DNA of 48,283 bases from Verrucomicrobiia bacterium. GTDB lineage: Bacteria; Verrucomicrobiota; Verrucomicrobiia; JABWAM01. Below the pieces are notes generated by a model, which worked only from the letters and a program-made list of their open reading frames with translations, did not search any database and was not told where the DNA came from. Positions within the stretch are counted from its first letter, which is position 1; each line of letters starts with the position of its first letter. Positions 19,049-27,737 of the stretch are shown piece after piece. Location: assembly GCA_020849895.1 (NCBI GenBank), contig JADZFN010000045.1:1-48283 (forward strand), written 5' to 3'. The position numbers and the translations under genes are program-made.

Positions 19049-20362
19049 ATGCCGACGTTTAAGTACACCGCGATGGACGCCAAGGGCGGCGAGAAGACGG
19101 GCACGCTCGACGCCGACAATCAGACGGCGGCCATCAACTCGCTCCGGGAGAAAGGTTTTTTTCCGACGAATGTCTCCGAGGTCGGGGCGAAGAAGAAGGA
19201 GAAGGCGCCGAAGGGCGGCGCGCCCGCAGCTGCACGGAAGCCCGCCGCCAAGGGTGGCGGGATGAACATCAACATCAACCTCGCGTCGCTCTGGGGCGGC
19301 AGCGGGGTCAAGGCCAAGGAGCTCACCGTCTTCACGCGCCAGTTGGCTACCCTTGTGGACGCCGGGCTCCCCCTCCTGCGCGGCCTTTCGGTGCTCCAGC
19401 GGCAGGAGAAAAACCTCGTCCTCAAGAACGTCCTCGGCGAGCTCACCACTTCCGTCGAGAGCGGATCCACCTTCTCGGAGGCGCTCTACCTGCACCCCAA
19501 GATTTTCAACAAACTCTACATCAACATGGTGAAGGCGGGCGAGGTGGGCGGTGTTCTTGAAGTCGTTCTCAACCGGCTTTCTCAATTCATGGAGAAGGCC
19601 GAGAAAATCAAAGGCAAGATCAAGGCCGCATCGTTCTATCCCGCGGCTGTGCTCGTGATCGCCGTCGGCATCCTCTCGTTCCTGATGATCAAGATCGTCC
19701 CTCAGTTCAAAACAATCTTCGCCGACATGCTCGGCGGCACCGAACTCCCCGCCTTCACCCAGTTCGTCCTCGGGTTTAGCGACAAGGTGAAGGACAACTT
19801 CCTCGCTGTCGGCGGCGGCATCGTGGGGGTCATCATTCTGCTCAAACTCTGGGGCAAGACTCAGTCGGGCGCCTTCCTTCTCGACCGGTTCACGCTCGCG
19901 TCGCCCGTCATCGGCGACCTCACCCGTAAGTCTGCCATCGCCCGCTTCACGCGCACCCTCGGCACCCTGGTATCCAGCGGCGTGCCCATCCTTCAGGCGC
20001 TCCAGATCGTCAAGGAAACCAGCGGTAACCGCGTGATCGCGAACGCCGTCGGCAAGGTCCACGACAGCGTCAAGGAGGGGGAAAGCATCGTTCAGCCCCT
20101 CGACGCGTCGGGCGTGTTTCCGCCCATGGTGGTGAGCATGATTGACGTCGGCGAGACGACCGGCGCGCTGCCCGACATGCTCATGAAAATCGCCGACAAC
20201 TACGACGACGAGGTGGACAACGCGATTGCCGCGATGGTCTCGCTGCTCGAGCCCGTGATGATCGTGTTTCTCGCCCTCATCGTGGGAAGCATCGTCATCG
20301 CCCTCTTCCTCCCCCTGATCAAGATCATCACCACCCTCGGCCAGGACACCGGCGGCGGCTGA
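19049..20362 (+). CDS. type II secretion/type IV pilus inner-membrane platform protein (PilC/GspF family)
   Basis: A 437-residue inner-membrane protein that forms the platform on which the assembly ATPase works in type IV pili or type II secretion. The N-terminus MPTFKYTAMDAKGGEKTGTL is classic for the family. A linker rich in Lys, Gly and Ala follows (about residues 45-85). Then come two T2SF domains (about 90-215 and 300-425), each ending in hydrophobic helices (FYPAAVLVIAVGILSFLMIK and VMIVFLALIVGSIVIALFLP). The ATG 19049 is fixed by the conserved N-terminus. No other secretion or pilus gene is in the window, so the system it serves is unknown. Confidence 0.92.
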   Translation: MPTFKYTAMDAKGGEKTGTLDADNQTAAINSLREKGFFPTNVSEVGAKKKEKAPKGGAPAAARKPAAKGGGMNININLASLWGGSGVKAKELTVFTRQLATLVDAGLPLLRGLSVLQRQEKNLVLKNVLGELTTSVESGSTFSEALYLHPKIFNKLYINMVKAGEVGGVLEVVLNRLSQFMEKAEKIKGKIKAASFYPAAVLVIAVGILSFLMIKIVPQFKTIFADMLGGTELPAFTQFVLGFSDKVKDNFLAVGGGIVGVIILLKLWGKTQSGAFLLDRFTLASPVIGDLTRKSAIARFTRTLGTLVSSGVPILQALQIVKETSGNRVIANAVGKVHDSVKEGESIVQPLDASGVFPPMVVSMIDVGETTGALPDMLMKIADNYDDEVDNAIAAMVSLLEPVMIVFLALIVGSIVIALFLPLIKIITTLGQDTGGG

Positions 20363-20401
20363 TCCGAAGGGGAGAGGCCCGGAGCACGAACCGCAAGGCG
20401 G

Positions 20402-20418
20402 CGGGGCGATGGGTTTGG
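20402..20418 (+). repeat. 17-bp motif, copy 2, upstream of rhaA
   Basis: An exact second copy of the 17-nt motif at 8403-8419, here 56 nt before the rhaA start. GGAGAGGCC also occurs a little upstream of both copies. Confidence 0.5.
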
Positions 20419-20474
20419 CTGCCGCCTGCGGATGACGCTCAGAATTCCCCCTGCCCGATATTTTCCTCATTCGA

Positions 20475-21770
20475 ATGACGTCGAGACCTCTCATGGGAAA
20501 AGCCGGTTCGGACACTCTCCTTGCAAGGAATTACGAACTCGCATGCGAACGCTTTGCCGCGTTGGGCGTGGACGTCGAGGCCGCGTTGAGGCGCCTCGCC
20601 CGCGTCCCGCTTTCGCTGCACTGCTGGCAGGGAGACGACATTGCGGGGTTCGAGGCCGATGCGACCGGCCTCACCGGCGGCATCATGGCCACGGGCAACT
20701 ACCCCGGCCGCGCCCGCACGCCCGAGGAATTGCGCGCCGATCTCGAAATGGTCTGGCGCCTCCTGCCGGGCCGCCACCGCCTCGCGCTGCACGCCCTCTA
20801 CGCGGAGACGGAGGGGAAGCGCGTGGACCGCGACGCGCTCGAGCCGCGGCATTTCCAGGGTTGGGTGGACTGGGCGAAGCGTCACGAGATCGGCCTCGAT
20901 TTCAACGGGTCCTTCTTTTCCCACCCGAAATCAGCGGATGGGTTTACCCTTTCGCATCCCGACGATGGCATCCGCCGCTTCTGGATCGCGCACGGGATCG
21001 CGAGCCGGAAGATCGGCGCGTTCTTGGGACGCGAACTCGGCTCGCCCTGCGTCTGCAACCTCTGGATTCCCGACGGCTTCAAGGACACTCCCGTGGACCG
21101 CAGGGCGCACCGCGGACGACTTCGCGAATCCCTGGACGAAATCTTCGCTGCGGAGATGTCGCGCACGCATCTCCTCGACGCCGTCGAGCCGAAGCTCTTC
21201 GGCCTCGGTTCGGAAAGCTGCGTGATCGGTTCGCACGAGTTCTACCTCGCCTATGCCGTCGCCAAGCGCATCCTCCTCACGCTCGACACCGGGCACTACC
21301 ACCCGACGGAGGTCGTCAGCGACAAGATCAGCGCGGTGCTCGCGTTCCTCGACGAAATCCTGCTCCACGTCAGCCGTGGCGTGCGATGGGACAGCGATCA
21401 CGTCGTCACGCTCAACGAGGAACTCGTCGCCCTCGCGCAGGAGATCGCGCGGGGCGGCGACGAGGCGCGGATCCACGTCGGACTTGATTACTTCGACGCG
21501 AGCATCAACCGCGTGGCGGCGTGGGTGATCGGCGCGCGCGCGATGCTCAAGGCGCTCCTCATCGCCTTCCTCGAACCGACGGAAGAACTGCGCGCGCTCG
21601 AGGAGAAGGGCGACTACACGGGTCGCCTCGCAATGCTCGAGGACCTCAAAGGGCTTCCCTATGGCGCGGTCTGGGACCACTACTGTGTCGCGTCGGGCAC
21701 GCTCCCCTCGATGGACTGGCTCGACGAGGTCCGCTGCTACGAGAAGAAAGTGCTCTCGAAGAGAAGGTGA
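20475..21770 (+). CDS. rhaA: L-rhamnose isomerase
   Basis: Converts L-rhamnose to L-rhamnulose in the cytoplasm, the first step of rhamnose breakdown. The 431-residue length is close to E. coli RhaA. Signatures are VPLSLHCWQGDDIAGFE (about residues 42-58), GLDFNGSFFSHPKSADGFTL, the GSESCVIGSHEFYLAYAVAK region and LDTGHYHPTEVVSDK with metal-site residues. No kinase, aldolase or transporter for rhamnose lies beside it, so it may belong to a scattered set or act on another sugar. ATG 20493 is a second possible start. Confidence 0.93.
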   Translation: MTSRPLMGKAGSDTLLARNYELACERFAALGVDVEAALRRLARVPLSLHCWQGDDIAGFEADATGLTGGIMATGNYPGRARTPEELRADLEMVWRLLPGRHRLALHALYAETEGKRVDRDALEPRHFQGWVDWAKRHEIGLDFNGSFFSHPKSADGFTLSHPDDGIRRFWIAHGIASRKIGAFLGRELGSPCVCNLWIPDGFKDTPVDRRAHRGRLRESLDEIFAAEMSRTHLLDAVEPKLFGLGSESCVIGSHEFYLAYAVAKRILLTLDTGHYHPTEVVSDKISAVLAFLDEILLHVSRGVRWDSDHVVTLNEELVALAQEIARGGDEARIHVGLDYFDASINRVAAWVIGARAMLKALLIAFLEPTEELRALEEKGDYTGRLAMLEDLKGLPYGAVWDHYCVASGTLPSMDWLDEVRCYEKKVLSKRR

Positions 21771-21771
21771 G

Positions 21772-21806
21772 GAAGGCTGAAGGCTGGAGACTGGAGGAGG
21801 AAGAAA
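21772..21806 (+). repeat. heptad-periodic array (5 units)
   Basis: Five contiguous 7-nt units (GAAGGCT, GAAGGCT, GGAGACT, GGAGGAG, GAAGAAA) start right after the rhaA stop. They lead into the remnant of a four-helix-bundle gene. Confidence 0.6.
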
Positions 21807-21991
21807 TGCGGGGCCGCACGAAGTTGCGTGCCTTCGGACAGGCGGATGGCTTCCTCGAGATCGCCTTTGGATCGTTGAGGGAGCTCCACGACCAACTCGG
21901 CCTGGCCATCCGCCTGGGTTTTGCGTCCGAGTCCAAGGCTTCCGGTGGCTCTGCGAAGATGGAGGAGGCGGAGAAGGTTCTGGGAAGTTGA
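21806..21991 (+). pseudogene. remnant of a four-helix-bundle (23S rRNA intervening-sequence-type) protein
   Basis: A 61-codon frame whose core [20 protein letters not shown], followed by [10 protein letters not shown], matches the third helix region of the four-helix-bundle/IVP family. The family usually has about 115-125 residues, with helices 1 and 2 before this point. Here only about nine unrelated residues precede the match, so the N-terminal half is missing. The C-terminal [10 protein letters not shown] also fits the family. It sits directly after a heptad array. I read it as a truncated, non-functional copy. A short functional product cannot be fully excluded. Confidence 0.6.
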
Positions 21992-22064
21992 TCCGCTCGA
22001 TGCGAACGGGCCGGTAGTTTTTGCTCCTCTTCCTGCGGCCTATCGCCTACAACCTCAACTCCCG

Positions 22065-22712
22065 ATGCCACGCAAAGCCTTGATTGTCTGGGGCGGTTGG
22101 GAAGGGCACGAGCCGAAGAAGTGTGCCGACCGCTTCGAACCCTTCCTCCGCGAACAGGGGTTCGACGTCACCGTTTCCAACTCGCTCGACAGCTACCTCG
22201 ACGAACCGTTCATCCGCTCCCTCAGCCTCGTGGTTCCGATCTGGACGATGGGGACGATCTCGAAGGAGCAGGAGCAGGGGCTGCTCTCGGCGGTCGAGTC
22301 GGGGGTCGGCATCGCCGGCTGGCACGGGGGCATGGGCGATTCCTTCCGCAACAACCCCTCCTACCAGTTCATGGTGGGTGGCCAGTGGGTGGCGCATCCT
22401 GGCAACATCCTTCGCTACAAGGTGCGCATCACCCGCTCCGACGACCCGATCGTGAAGGGTCTGCGCGATTTCGAAATGGAGTCGGAGCAGTACTACCTGC
22501 ACGTGGACCCGTCGAACGAGGTCCTGGCGACAACCACCTTCACAGGGGAGCACACGGAATGGATCGCGGGATGCGTGATGCCGGTCGTCTGGAAACGCCG
22601 CTGGGGGCAGGGGCGCGTCTTCTACTCCTCGCTCGGCCATGTGGCGAAGGATTTCGATACCTTCGAGGCCGCCGAGATCGTTCGCCGCGGGATGCTCTGG
22701 GCGGCGCGGTAG
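22065..22712 (+). CDS. ThuA-like (trehalose-utilisation) glutamine-amidotransferase-fold protein
   Basis: A 215-residue cytoplasmic protein of the ThuA family, which has a class I glutamine-amidotransferase-like fold without the catalytic Cys triad. Visible parts are the opening [40 protein letters not shown], and the late segment [20 protein letters not shown] followed by LGH. ThuA proteins occur in sugar catabolic clusters and their chemistry is poorly known. The rhamnose isomerase gene upstream in the same direction makes a carbohydrate role plausible. The stop is 5 nt from the end of the restriction endonuclease gene on the other strand. Confidence 0.85.
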   Translation: MPRKALIVWGGWEGHEPKKCADRFEPFLREQGFDVTVSNSLDSYLDEPFIRSLSLVVPIWTMGTISKEQEQGLLSAVESGVGIAGWHGGMGDSFRNNPSYQFMVGGQWVAHPGNILRYKVRITRSDDPIVKGLRDFEMESEQYYLHVDPSNEVLATTTFTGEHTEWIAGCVMPVVWKRRWGQGRVFYSSLGHVAKDFDTFEAAEIVRRGMLWAAR

Positions 22713-22717
22713 GGGGC

Positions 22718-23437
22718 CTACAGGAATCGCAGCAGGAGCTTCTTGAGCACGCAGACGGCGGCGGCGAGGTGCTCCTCTTTCAGCGGCTTGTAGAACTGTC
22801 GCTTGTGGATGGGGCGGTCCACTTTCCGTTCACCTTCGAGCAACGTCAGGATATGGAGATCGTAATCGAAGTAGGAGAGCAGCGTATGAGTTGTGGTGCT
22901 GCCCAAGTGGAGACTTTTGCTCAGGTCACTGTAATCGCCGGTGAGCTGGCTTTCCAGTTGGAGCAGAACGCACGTCAGGTCAGGATGCGCGTGGCGGAGC
23001 AGCCAGAAGTCGATGAGGATGCGTTTGAGCATCGCGTTTTCCGCATACGCCTTGCACTCGACACCCATGGCAAACCTGCCGTCCACGCTGACGTGGATGT
23101 CGGTCTTGAGAGGGTAGACGTAGCGCTTGCGATGGTCGCGGATGTACCTGGCAACGCTGGGATCGGTCTTCTCCAGCCTGTCGAGGTAAAGGTCGCGCAA
23201 CGGCACCCGGACGGCCGTCCGCTCAAACGAAAGGCGTTTCGGAACTCCCTCCAGCTCCTTCCATGCGATTCGCACGAGATGCTGGCCCATGCTCTCCACC
23301 AGCATTCCTTTTGCGGCTCTGACGACGCCGCCATACGCGCGATCTTCCTTGGCTTTCGCATCGTGATCCACGTTCCCTACGAGCGTGTCGTAGGACTTCG
23401 AGATTTCGCGAACGCTCGGAGGGGTCGTCGTTGGCAT
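22718..23437 (-). CDS. putative type II restriction endonuclease (PD-(D/E)XK)
   Basis: A 239-residue protein next to a DNA methyltransferase. Residues 112-129 give a PD-(D/E)XK-like active site: TD with Asp113, then Glu127-Cys-Lys129 (ECK) after a short beta hairpin (IHVSVDGRFAMGV). Glu48 upstream could be the extra acidic residue. I do not recognise the exact subfamily or the target site. It starts 3 nt after the methyltransferase stop with no clear Shine-Dalgarno, so coupled translation after the methylase is likely. Base composition is lower in GC than its neighbours (31 of 60 in 22861-22920 by hand count), a sign of transfer. Confidence 0.75.
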   Translation of the reverse strand: MPTTTPPSVREISKSYDTLVGNVDHDAKAKEDRAYGGVVRAAKGMLVESMGQHLVRIAWKELEGVPKRLSFERTAVRVPLRDLYLDRLEKTDPSVARYIRDHRKRYVYPLKTDIHVSVDGRFAMGVECKAYAENAMLKRILIDFWLLRHAHPDLTCVLLQLESQLTGDYSDLSKSLHLGSTTTHTLLSYFDYDLHILTLLEGERKVDRPIHKRQFYKPLKEEHLAAAVCVLKKLLLRFL

Positions 23438-23440
23438 GGG

Positions 23441-24652
23441 TCAGCAGAGTGTGGCGCGGAGGCGTTCTTCCGCCGCGGCGCAGTATTCGCGAGAGACGTC
23501 GATTCCGAGGAAGCGGCGCCCGAGTTGCTTGGCGACCACGGTCGTCGTCCCAACCCCGTTGAACGGATCGAGGACCACGTCGTTGCGGAAAGAGAACATC
23601 TTGATGACGCGCGCAGCGAGTTCTTCGGGGAACATCGCGGGATGCCCGAACTCCTTCATCTTGCGTTCAGGAGCGATGCTCCAGCGGCTCACGACCCACT
23701 TCTTGAACTCATCGGCCGTGAGATCGGAATCCGCGGAGTGCCCCTCCTTCTTGAGGGTGCCCTTGCAGAAGATTTCGAGGAACTCCCAAGTGTACTTCAG
23801 GTAAGGGTTGCTCGGGCTGCGCCAGCTGCCCCACGCCGTGTACTTGCAATTGTAGTTGTTCTTCTCCCACAGAATCTCACCCTTCCAGATCAGCCGCTTC
23901 TCCATGAAGTAGTGGCTGACGATATGGTGCGACGGGATGTAGTCGGAGAACAGGGGTTGGAGGTTGACGATGATCCGCCCCCCGTGCTTGAGCACGCGGA
24001 CGCACTCGTCGAACACCGCGAAGAGTTTCTTGAAGTACTGCGGCCAGTGGTTGGTGTCCGGTGAGTCGTTGTAGTCGAGGCCGAAGTTATACGGGGGCGA
24101 CGTGAAGACGAGGTCCACGCAGTTCGCGGGCAGTTCCTTGAGCGCGGTTTCACTATCGGCGCAAAGGATGCGGTTCACGCAGGAAGCCGGCAGTTCTGTG
24201 TTCTCGGTCGGGTAGGGGGAAGCCGCCGCGTAGAAGAACTGGGAGCGTTGGGCGACCTTGGCCTTACGGCCCCGGACCTTCCGCTCGTCGGCGTAGCCTG
24301 CGTAAAGCCGCTTCTTCCCCGAAATTCCGTAGCTGCGGATGTCTCCGATGGCAGCCAGCAGGCGCTCGAGCACTTGCGTGGCAGCCTCGGGGAATGGAGC
24401 CGAGTGCGGAGGGTGCCCGTTTCCCCCGTTCGCCGAAAGGGCCTTCAGGCGTCCTTCAAACCTGTGAAAATCGAGCGCGACCAACTGCGCTTCGAGATGA
24501 GTATCCGTCAGGGTGCACGCCAACTCGGAGGAAGGGATGGGGTGCAGGAACCTCTCAAGGGCGCTCCGGTCAGTCTCGCTGAGGCTATGGGGAAACACCA
24601 CGGTCAGCGTGCGCGGCGTGGCTTCCTGCAGGGTGTGGACTTTCTGGGGCAT
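23441..24652 (-). CDS. DNA (N4-cytosine or N6-adenine) methyltransferase, type II
   Basis: Methylates the recognition site of the adjacent endonuclease. It is 403 residues long from ATG 24652, chosen for an upstream GAGG; ATG 24697 is possible but has no ribosome site. The catalytic motif IV TSPPYN is at residues 184-189 and the AdoMet-binding FxGxG motif at 362-370 (DPFNGVGTT), which is the beta-class order. Either N4-cytosine or N6-adenine chemistry is possible with this motif. An N-terminal region of about 155 residues before the catalytic fold may hold the target-recognition part. It forms an operon with the endonuclease. Confidence 0.9.
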   Translation of the reverse strand: MPQKVHTLQEATPRTLTVVFPHSLSETDRSALERFLHPIPSSELACTLTDTHLEAQLVALDFHRFEGRLKALSANGGNGHPPHSAPFPEAATQVLERLLAAIGDIRSYGISGKKRLYAGYADERKVRGRKAKVAQRSQFFYAAASPYPTENTELPASCVNRILCADSETALKELPANCVDLVFTSPPYNFGLDYNDSPDTNHWPQYFKKLFAVFDECVRVLKHGGRIIVNLQPLFSDYIPSHHIVSHYFMEKRLIWKGEILWEKNNYNCKYTAWGSWRSPSNPYLKYTWEFLEIFCKGTLKKEGHSADSDLTADEFKKWVVSRWSIAPERKMKEFGHPAMFPEELAARVIKMFSFRNDVVLDPFNGVGTTTVVAKQLGRRFLGIDVSREYCAAAEERLRATLC

Positions 24653-24808
24653 TCGCGAGCCTCGCCCCGAATATGGACGGACCCGCATGCGGTGCAAGCA
24701 GGAAAAGCGGCATTGTTGACCAGCGAGGGTTTGGGGCGTTCTCGAGATCGGCCGGCCTTCGATCGGTTCACCGGTCGGCAGACTCGGAGACGGATCTTCC
24801 CGAGAAAA

Positions 24809-26137
24809 TCAAATTACCGGAGGATTCGGAGAGTCGTTTTTTTCCGCACGATAGGCTTCCGCAAGGAGCGTGACGGGATGGGCGACGCGCACCTCAATCC
24901 CATGCGCGCGCAGGCCGGCGGCGACCTGGATCAGACAGCCCGGGTTGGATGTTGCCAGCACCGAGGCGCCCGTCGAGGCGATGTGGGCGACTTTGCGGCG
25001 AAGGAGTTCCGCAGACATTTCCGGCTGCGTGATGTTGTACACCCCTGCGCTTCCGCAGCACCAGGAGGATTCGGGGAGTTCGAGGAATTCATAGGCGGGG
25101 AGCGCCTGCAGAATGATGCGCGGCGGCCCGGTGATCTTCTGGCCGTGGACAAGATGGCAGGCTTCATGATAGGCGAGGCGGATCTTTGCTTCCCTCTTTC
25201 GGCCGCGAGGAGGACGGAACCCGATTTCGACGAGATACTCCTGAATGTCGCGCACTTTGCGGGACCAGGTTTTTGCGCGCTCTCCATACACGGGGTCGCC
25301 GGCGAGGAGGCGGTCGTAATGGCGGAGGTGAGAACCGCAGCCGGCGGCATTGATCACGATGGCGTCGAGCGCGTCCACGTCGAAGGCGTCGAGGTTCTTC
25401 CGCGCGAACTGTTTCGCGAGCTCCCATTCGCCGTTGTGTCCGTGAAGCGAGCCGCAGCATTCTTGGCCCTTGGGGATCGTCACCTCGCATCCGTTCTGTT
25501 CGAGGACGAAGGCCGTGTCGCAATTGACGTCGGCGAAGACGAGGTCCTGGACACAGCCAGCGAGGACGCCGACGCGGCGCGTTCGGGGCGCGTCGCGGGC
25601 CGCCGCGGGCGTGCGATAACCCATCGGCGTGAAACGATCAAGGATCGTGGGGGTGAGCGGTTCGAGTTCGCGGAGCGGTTTCGGAGCGAAACGGAGGATG
25701 CCGGAACGACGGACGAAGGTTTGCAGGCCGAGCTTCTGATAAAGCCAGAGGAGGCGCCCGAAAAAGCGAAGGCGCGCGCGCTTGGCGAAAAGCCAGCGGA
25801 TGAGGGCCCATCGGACGAAGTTGCGTTTCGGGGAGGAAAGGACGCGCCGTCGCTCGACTTCGGCGCGCGCCATTTCGAAGAGATGGGCGTAATCCACGCC
25901 GGCGGGGCAGGCGGTCATGCAGGCGAGACACCCGAGGCAGAAATACATCTCCTCGCCGAAGGCGCGGGTGACTTCGAGGCGGTCGTCCGCGATCGCACGC
26001 ATGAGCGCAATGCGCCCGCGGGGGCTCGCGGACTCGCGCTTCGTGGCGTCGTAGGTGGGGCAGGTGGGCAGGCAAAGCCCGCAGTGCATGCACTGCTGGA
26101 CGATCGAATAGTCGAGGCCTTTGAGGTAGTTGCCCAC
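24809..26137 (-). CDS. GlcF/GlpC-like iron-sulfur oxidoreductase subunit
   Basis: A soluble electron-transfer subunit, about 442 residues, of the glycolate/lactate-oxidase or heterodisulfide-reductase-like group. Two [4Fe-4S] motifs are at the N-terminus (CMHCGLCLPTCPTY and CLGCLACMTACP). Two CCG cysteine-rich domains follow (ECCGSLHGHNGE and WCCGSAGVYN). The start is uncertain: GTG 26137 gives a typical short lead before the first cluster, TTG 26143 is equally possible, and an upstream ATG at 26278 adds residues that do not look like protein. The flavoprotein partner (GlcD/E) is not in the window, so the substrate is unknown. Confidence 0.88.
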   Translation of the reverse strand: MGNYLKGLDYSIVQQCMHCGLCLPTCPTYDATKRESASPRGRIALMRAIADDRLEVTRAFGEEMYFCLGCLACMTACPAGVDYAHLFEMARAEVERRRVLSSPKRNFVRWALIRWLFAKRARLRFFGRLLWLYQKLGLQTFVRRSGILRFAPKPLRELEPLTPTILDRFTPMGYRTPAAARDAPRTRRVGVLAGCVQDLVFADVNCDTAFVLEQNGCEVTIPKGQECCGSLHGHNGEWELAKQFARKNLDAFDVDALDAIVINAAGCGSHLRHYDRLLAGDPVYGERAKTWSRKVRDIQEYLVEIGFRPPRGRKREAKIRLAYHEACHLVHGQKITGPPRIILQALPAYEFLELPESSWCCGSAGVYNITQPEMSAELLRRKVAHIASTGASVLATSNPGCLIQVAAGLRAHGIEVRVAHPVTLLAEAYRAEKNDSPNPPVI

Positions 26138-26418
26138 GGGCAAAACGCTATCGGTGAGGCGGCGGCAAATCCAGCGTTTTGGATGATGGACTTCGGACCG
26201 AAAGGGATTTTTCGGCCGCTGCTCAGGAATGGCAAAAACGGAACGGCCGGCGGATCTCAGGGAGGGGGACTCTCCCATTCCGTTTTGAGTTTCTTGCTTC
26301 TCCGAAGGAGAGGGCAGCCGTCCTCGAAGGCCTCGGCTCCTTCTCCGATGGAGCGGCTGGGCCTCATCTTCCTCCGACATTTCGCGACGCCCGTCCCGCC
26401 TTGGCGAGCGCGCCAAAA
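26138..26418. other. intergenic region between hpr and the Fe-S protein gene
   Basis: About 280 nt without a convincing gene. It holds a short perfect hairpin at 26299-26311 (TCTCC-GAA-GGAGA) that may mark the end of the hprK-hpr transcript, and several other short dyads. No promoter is clear. Confidence 0.4.
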
Positions 26419-26715
26419 TCAATCCTCGTTGAACTTTGCGATGAGGAGCTGTTCGAGTTCCGAAAGGGCCTTGGCGGCGTCGGCGCCTTTCGCGCTGACC
26501 TTCAACTTGGCGCCGCATCCGGCTGCGAGCATCATCAGGCCCATGATGCTCTTGCCGTTCACCTGTTCGCCATCCTTCTCGACGGTGATTTCGGACTGAA
26601 ACTTCGTGGCGGTCTTGACGAACATGGCGGCTGGCCGCGCGTGAATGCCGAGCTTGTTCACGACGATGAACTGGCGGATCACGACGCCGCTCTTTTTAGG
26701 ATCGTGATCGCTCAT
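26419..26715 (-). CDS. HPr-family phosphocarrier protein
   Basis: A 98-residue HPr. It has the active-site histidine (His25 in GIHARPA) and the regulatory serine (Ser56 in NGKSIMGLM) that HPr kinase phosphorylates. It starts in an ATGA overlap with the hprK stop, so the pair is one operon. No EI, EII or other PTS gene is in the window. In many Gram-negative lineages HPr and HPr kinase act as a signalling pair without sugar transport; that may apply here. Confidence 0.93.
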   Translation of the reverse strand: MSDHDPKKSGVVIRQFIVVNKLGIHARPAAMFVKTATKFQSEITVEKDGEQVNGKSIMGLMMLAAGCGAKLKVSAKGADAAKALSELEQLLIAKFNED

Positions 26716-27653
26716 GGAGGAGTCGTCATTTTCTGGATGAGCCGGCGGTTGAGTTCAAGGGCGGCGTTCGATCCCATGCTCTTCAGCTTTTGGTCCAGGG
26801 CTGCCACTTCCACGAGGCGGGAGATGTCCCGCCCGGGGCGCACGGGGATCGTCACGTGAGGCACCTTGATGCCGAGGATGTCGTAGAACTCGCGGTCGAG
26901 TCCGAGGCGGTCCACGTCCGCGACCTTCTCCCAGTCCTGGAGGGAGACGACGAGATTGAGGATCTTCTCCAGGCGGATCGCCCCTACGCCGAACATGGAC
27001 ATCACGTTGATGATTCCGATTCCGCGCACTTCCATGTGGTTGCGGGTGATTTCGGAAGAGCTGCAGATCAGTTCGCAGCCGTTCATCAGGCGGATTTTCG
27101 CGATGTCGTCGGCGACGAGGCTGTATCCGCGCTCCAGCAGAGAGAGCACGCATTCGCTTTTGCCGATGCCGCTGCTGCCGCGCAGCATCAACCCGATGCC
27201 CTGGATGTCCACGACGCTCCCGTGTTCGGTGCAGGTGGGTGCGAAATCCACTTCCAGAAAAAGCGTGGTCTGATTCACGAGGCGCATCGTGATGAGGGGG
27301 CACTTGAAAATCGGCACTTTGACCCGATCTGCTTCTTCAAGAAAGGCGGCAGGCGGGTTGATCGAGCGAGCGAAGATCACGCACGGCACATCGCTGTTGA
27401 AGAAGCGGCGCGCTCGGGCCTGCAGCAACCGTTGGGAGATCGAATGCAGATAATGGTTTTCGGCGAAACCGAAGACCTGAGGCCGTTTCGAGGCGAAGTA
27501 TTTGGTGAACCCCGCCAACGCGAGTCCGGGGCGATTGACGGAGCCTTCATGGATGGGGCGCTTCAGTCCCTCGCCGCCCGCGAGGAGCTTGAGCCCCAGG
27601 GCCTCGCCGTGGCGGGTAAAGAAATCTTCTACCGTCACCGTGGGTATGGGCAT
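26712..27653 (-). CDS. hprK: HPr kinase/phosphorylase
   Basis: A 313-residue bifunctional enzyme that phosphorylates or dephosphorylates HPr on its serine. The N-terminal domain (to about residue 130) precedes the catalytic region with the conserved His143 (TEHGSVVDI), the Walker A motif GSSGIGKSE at 159-167, and the family signature HMEVRGIGIINV (about 206-217). Length is normal. The ATG at 27653 sets the start. It overlaps hpr by four bases. Its upstream neighbour on the other strand is a peptide-binding lipoprotein, 84 nt away. Confidence 0.96.
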   Translation of the reverse strand: MPIPTVTVEDFFTRHGEALGLKLLAGGEGLKRPIHEGSVNRPGLALAGFTKYFASKRPQVFGFAENHYLHSISQRLLQARARRFFNSDVPCVIFARSINPPAAFLEEADRVKVPIFKCPLITMRLVNQTTLFLEVDFAPTCTEHGSVVDIQGIGLMLRGSSGIGKSECVLSLLERGYSLVADDIAKIRLMNGCELICSSSEITRNHMEVRGIGIINVMSMFGVGAIRLEKILNLVVSLQDWEKVADVDRLGLDREFYDILGIKVPHVTIPVRPGRDISRLVEVAALDQKLKSMGSNAALELNRRLIQKMTTPP

Positions 27654-27737
27654 GCGGACAAAATGCCAGAACCTCCGCTGCCTGCCAATTGAGGAAATCG
27701 CGTTGAGAAGCGCGCGTTCTCCGGGAAGAATCCGCGC

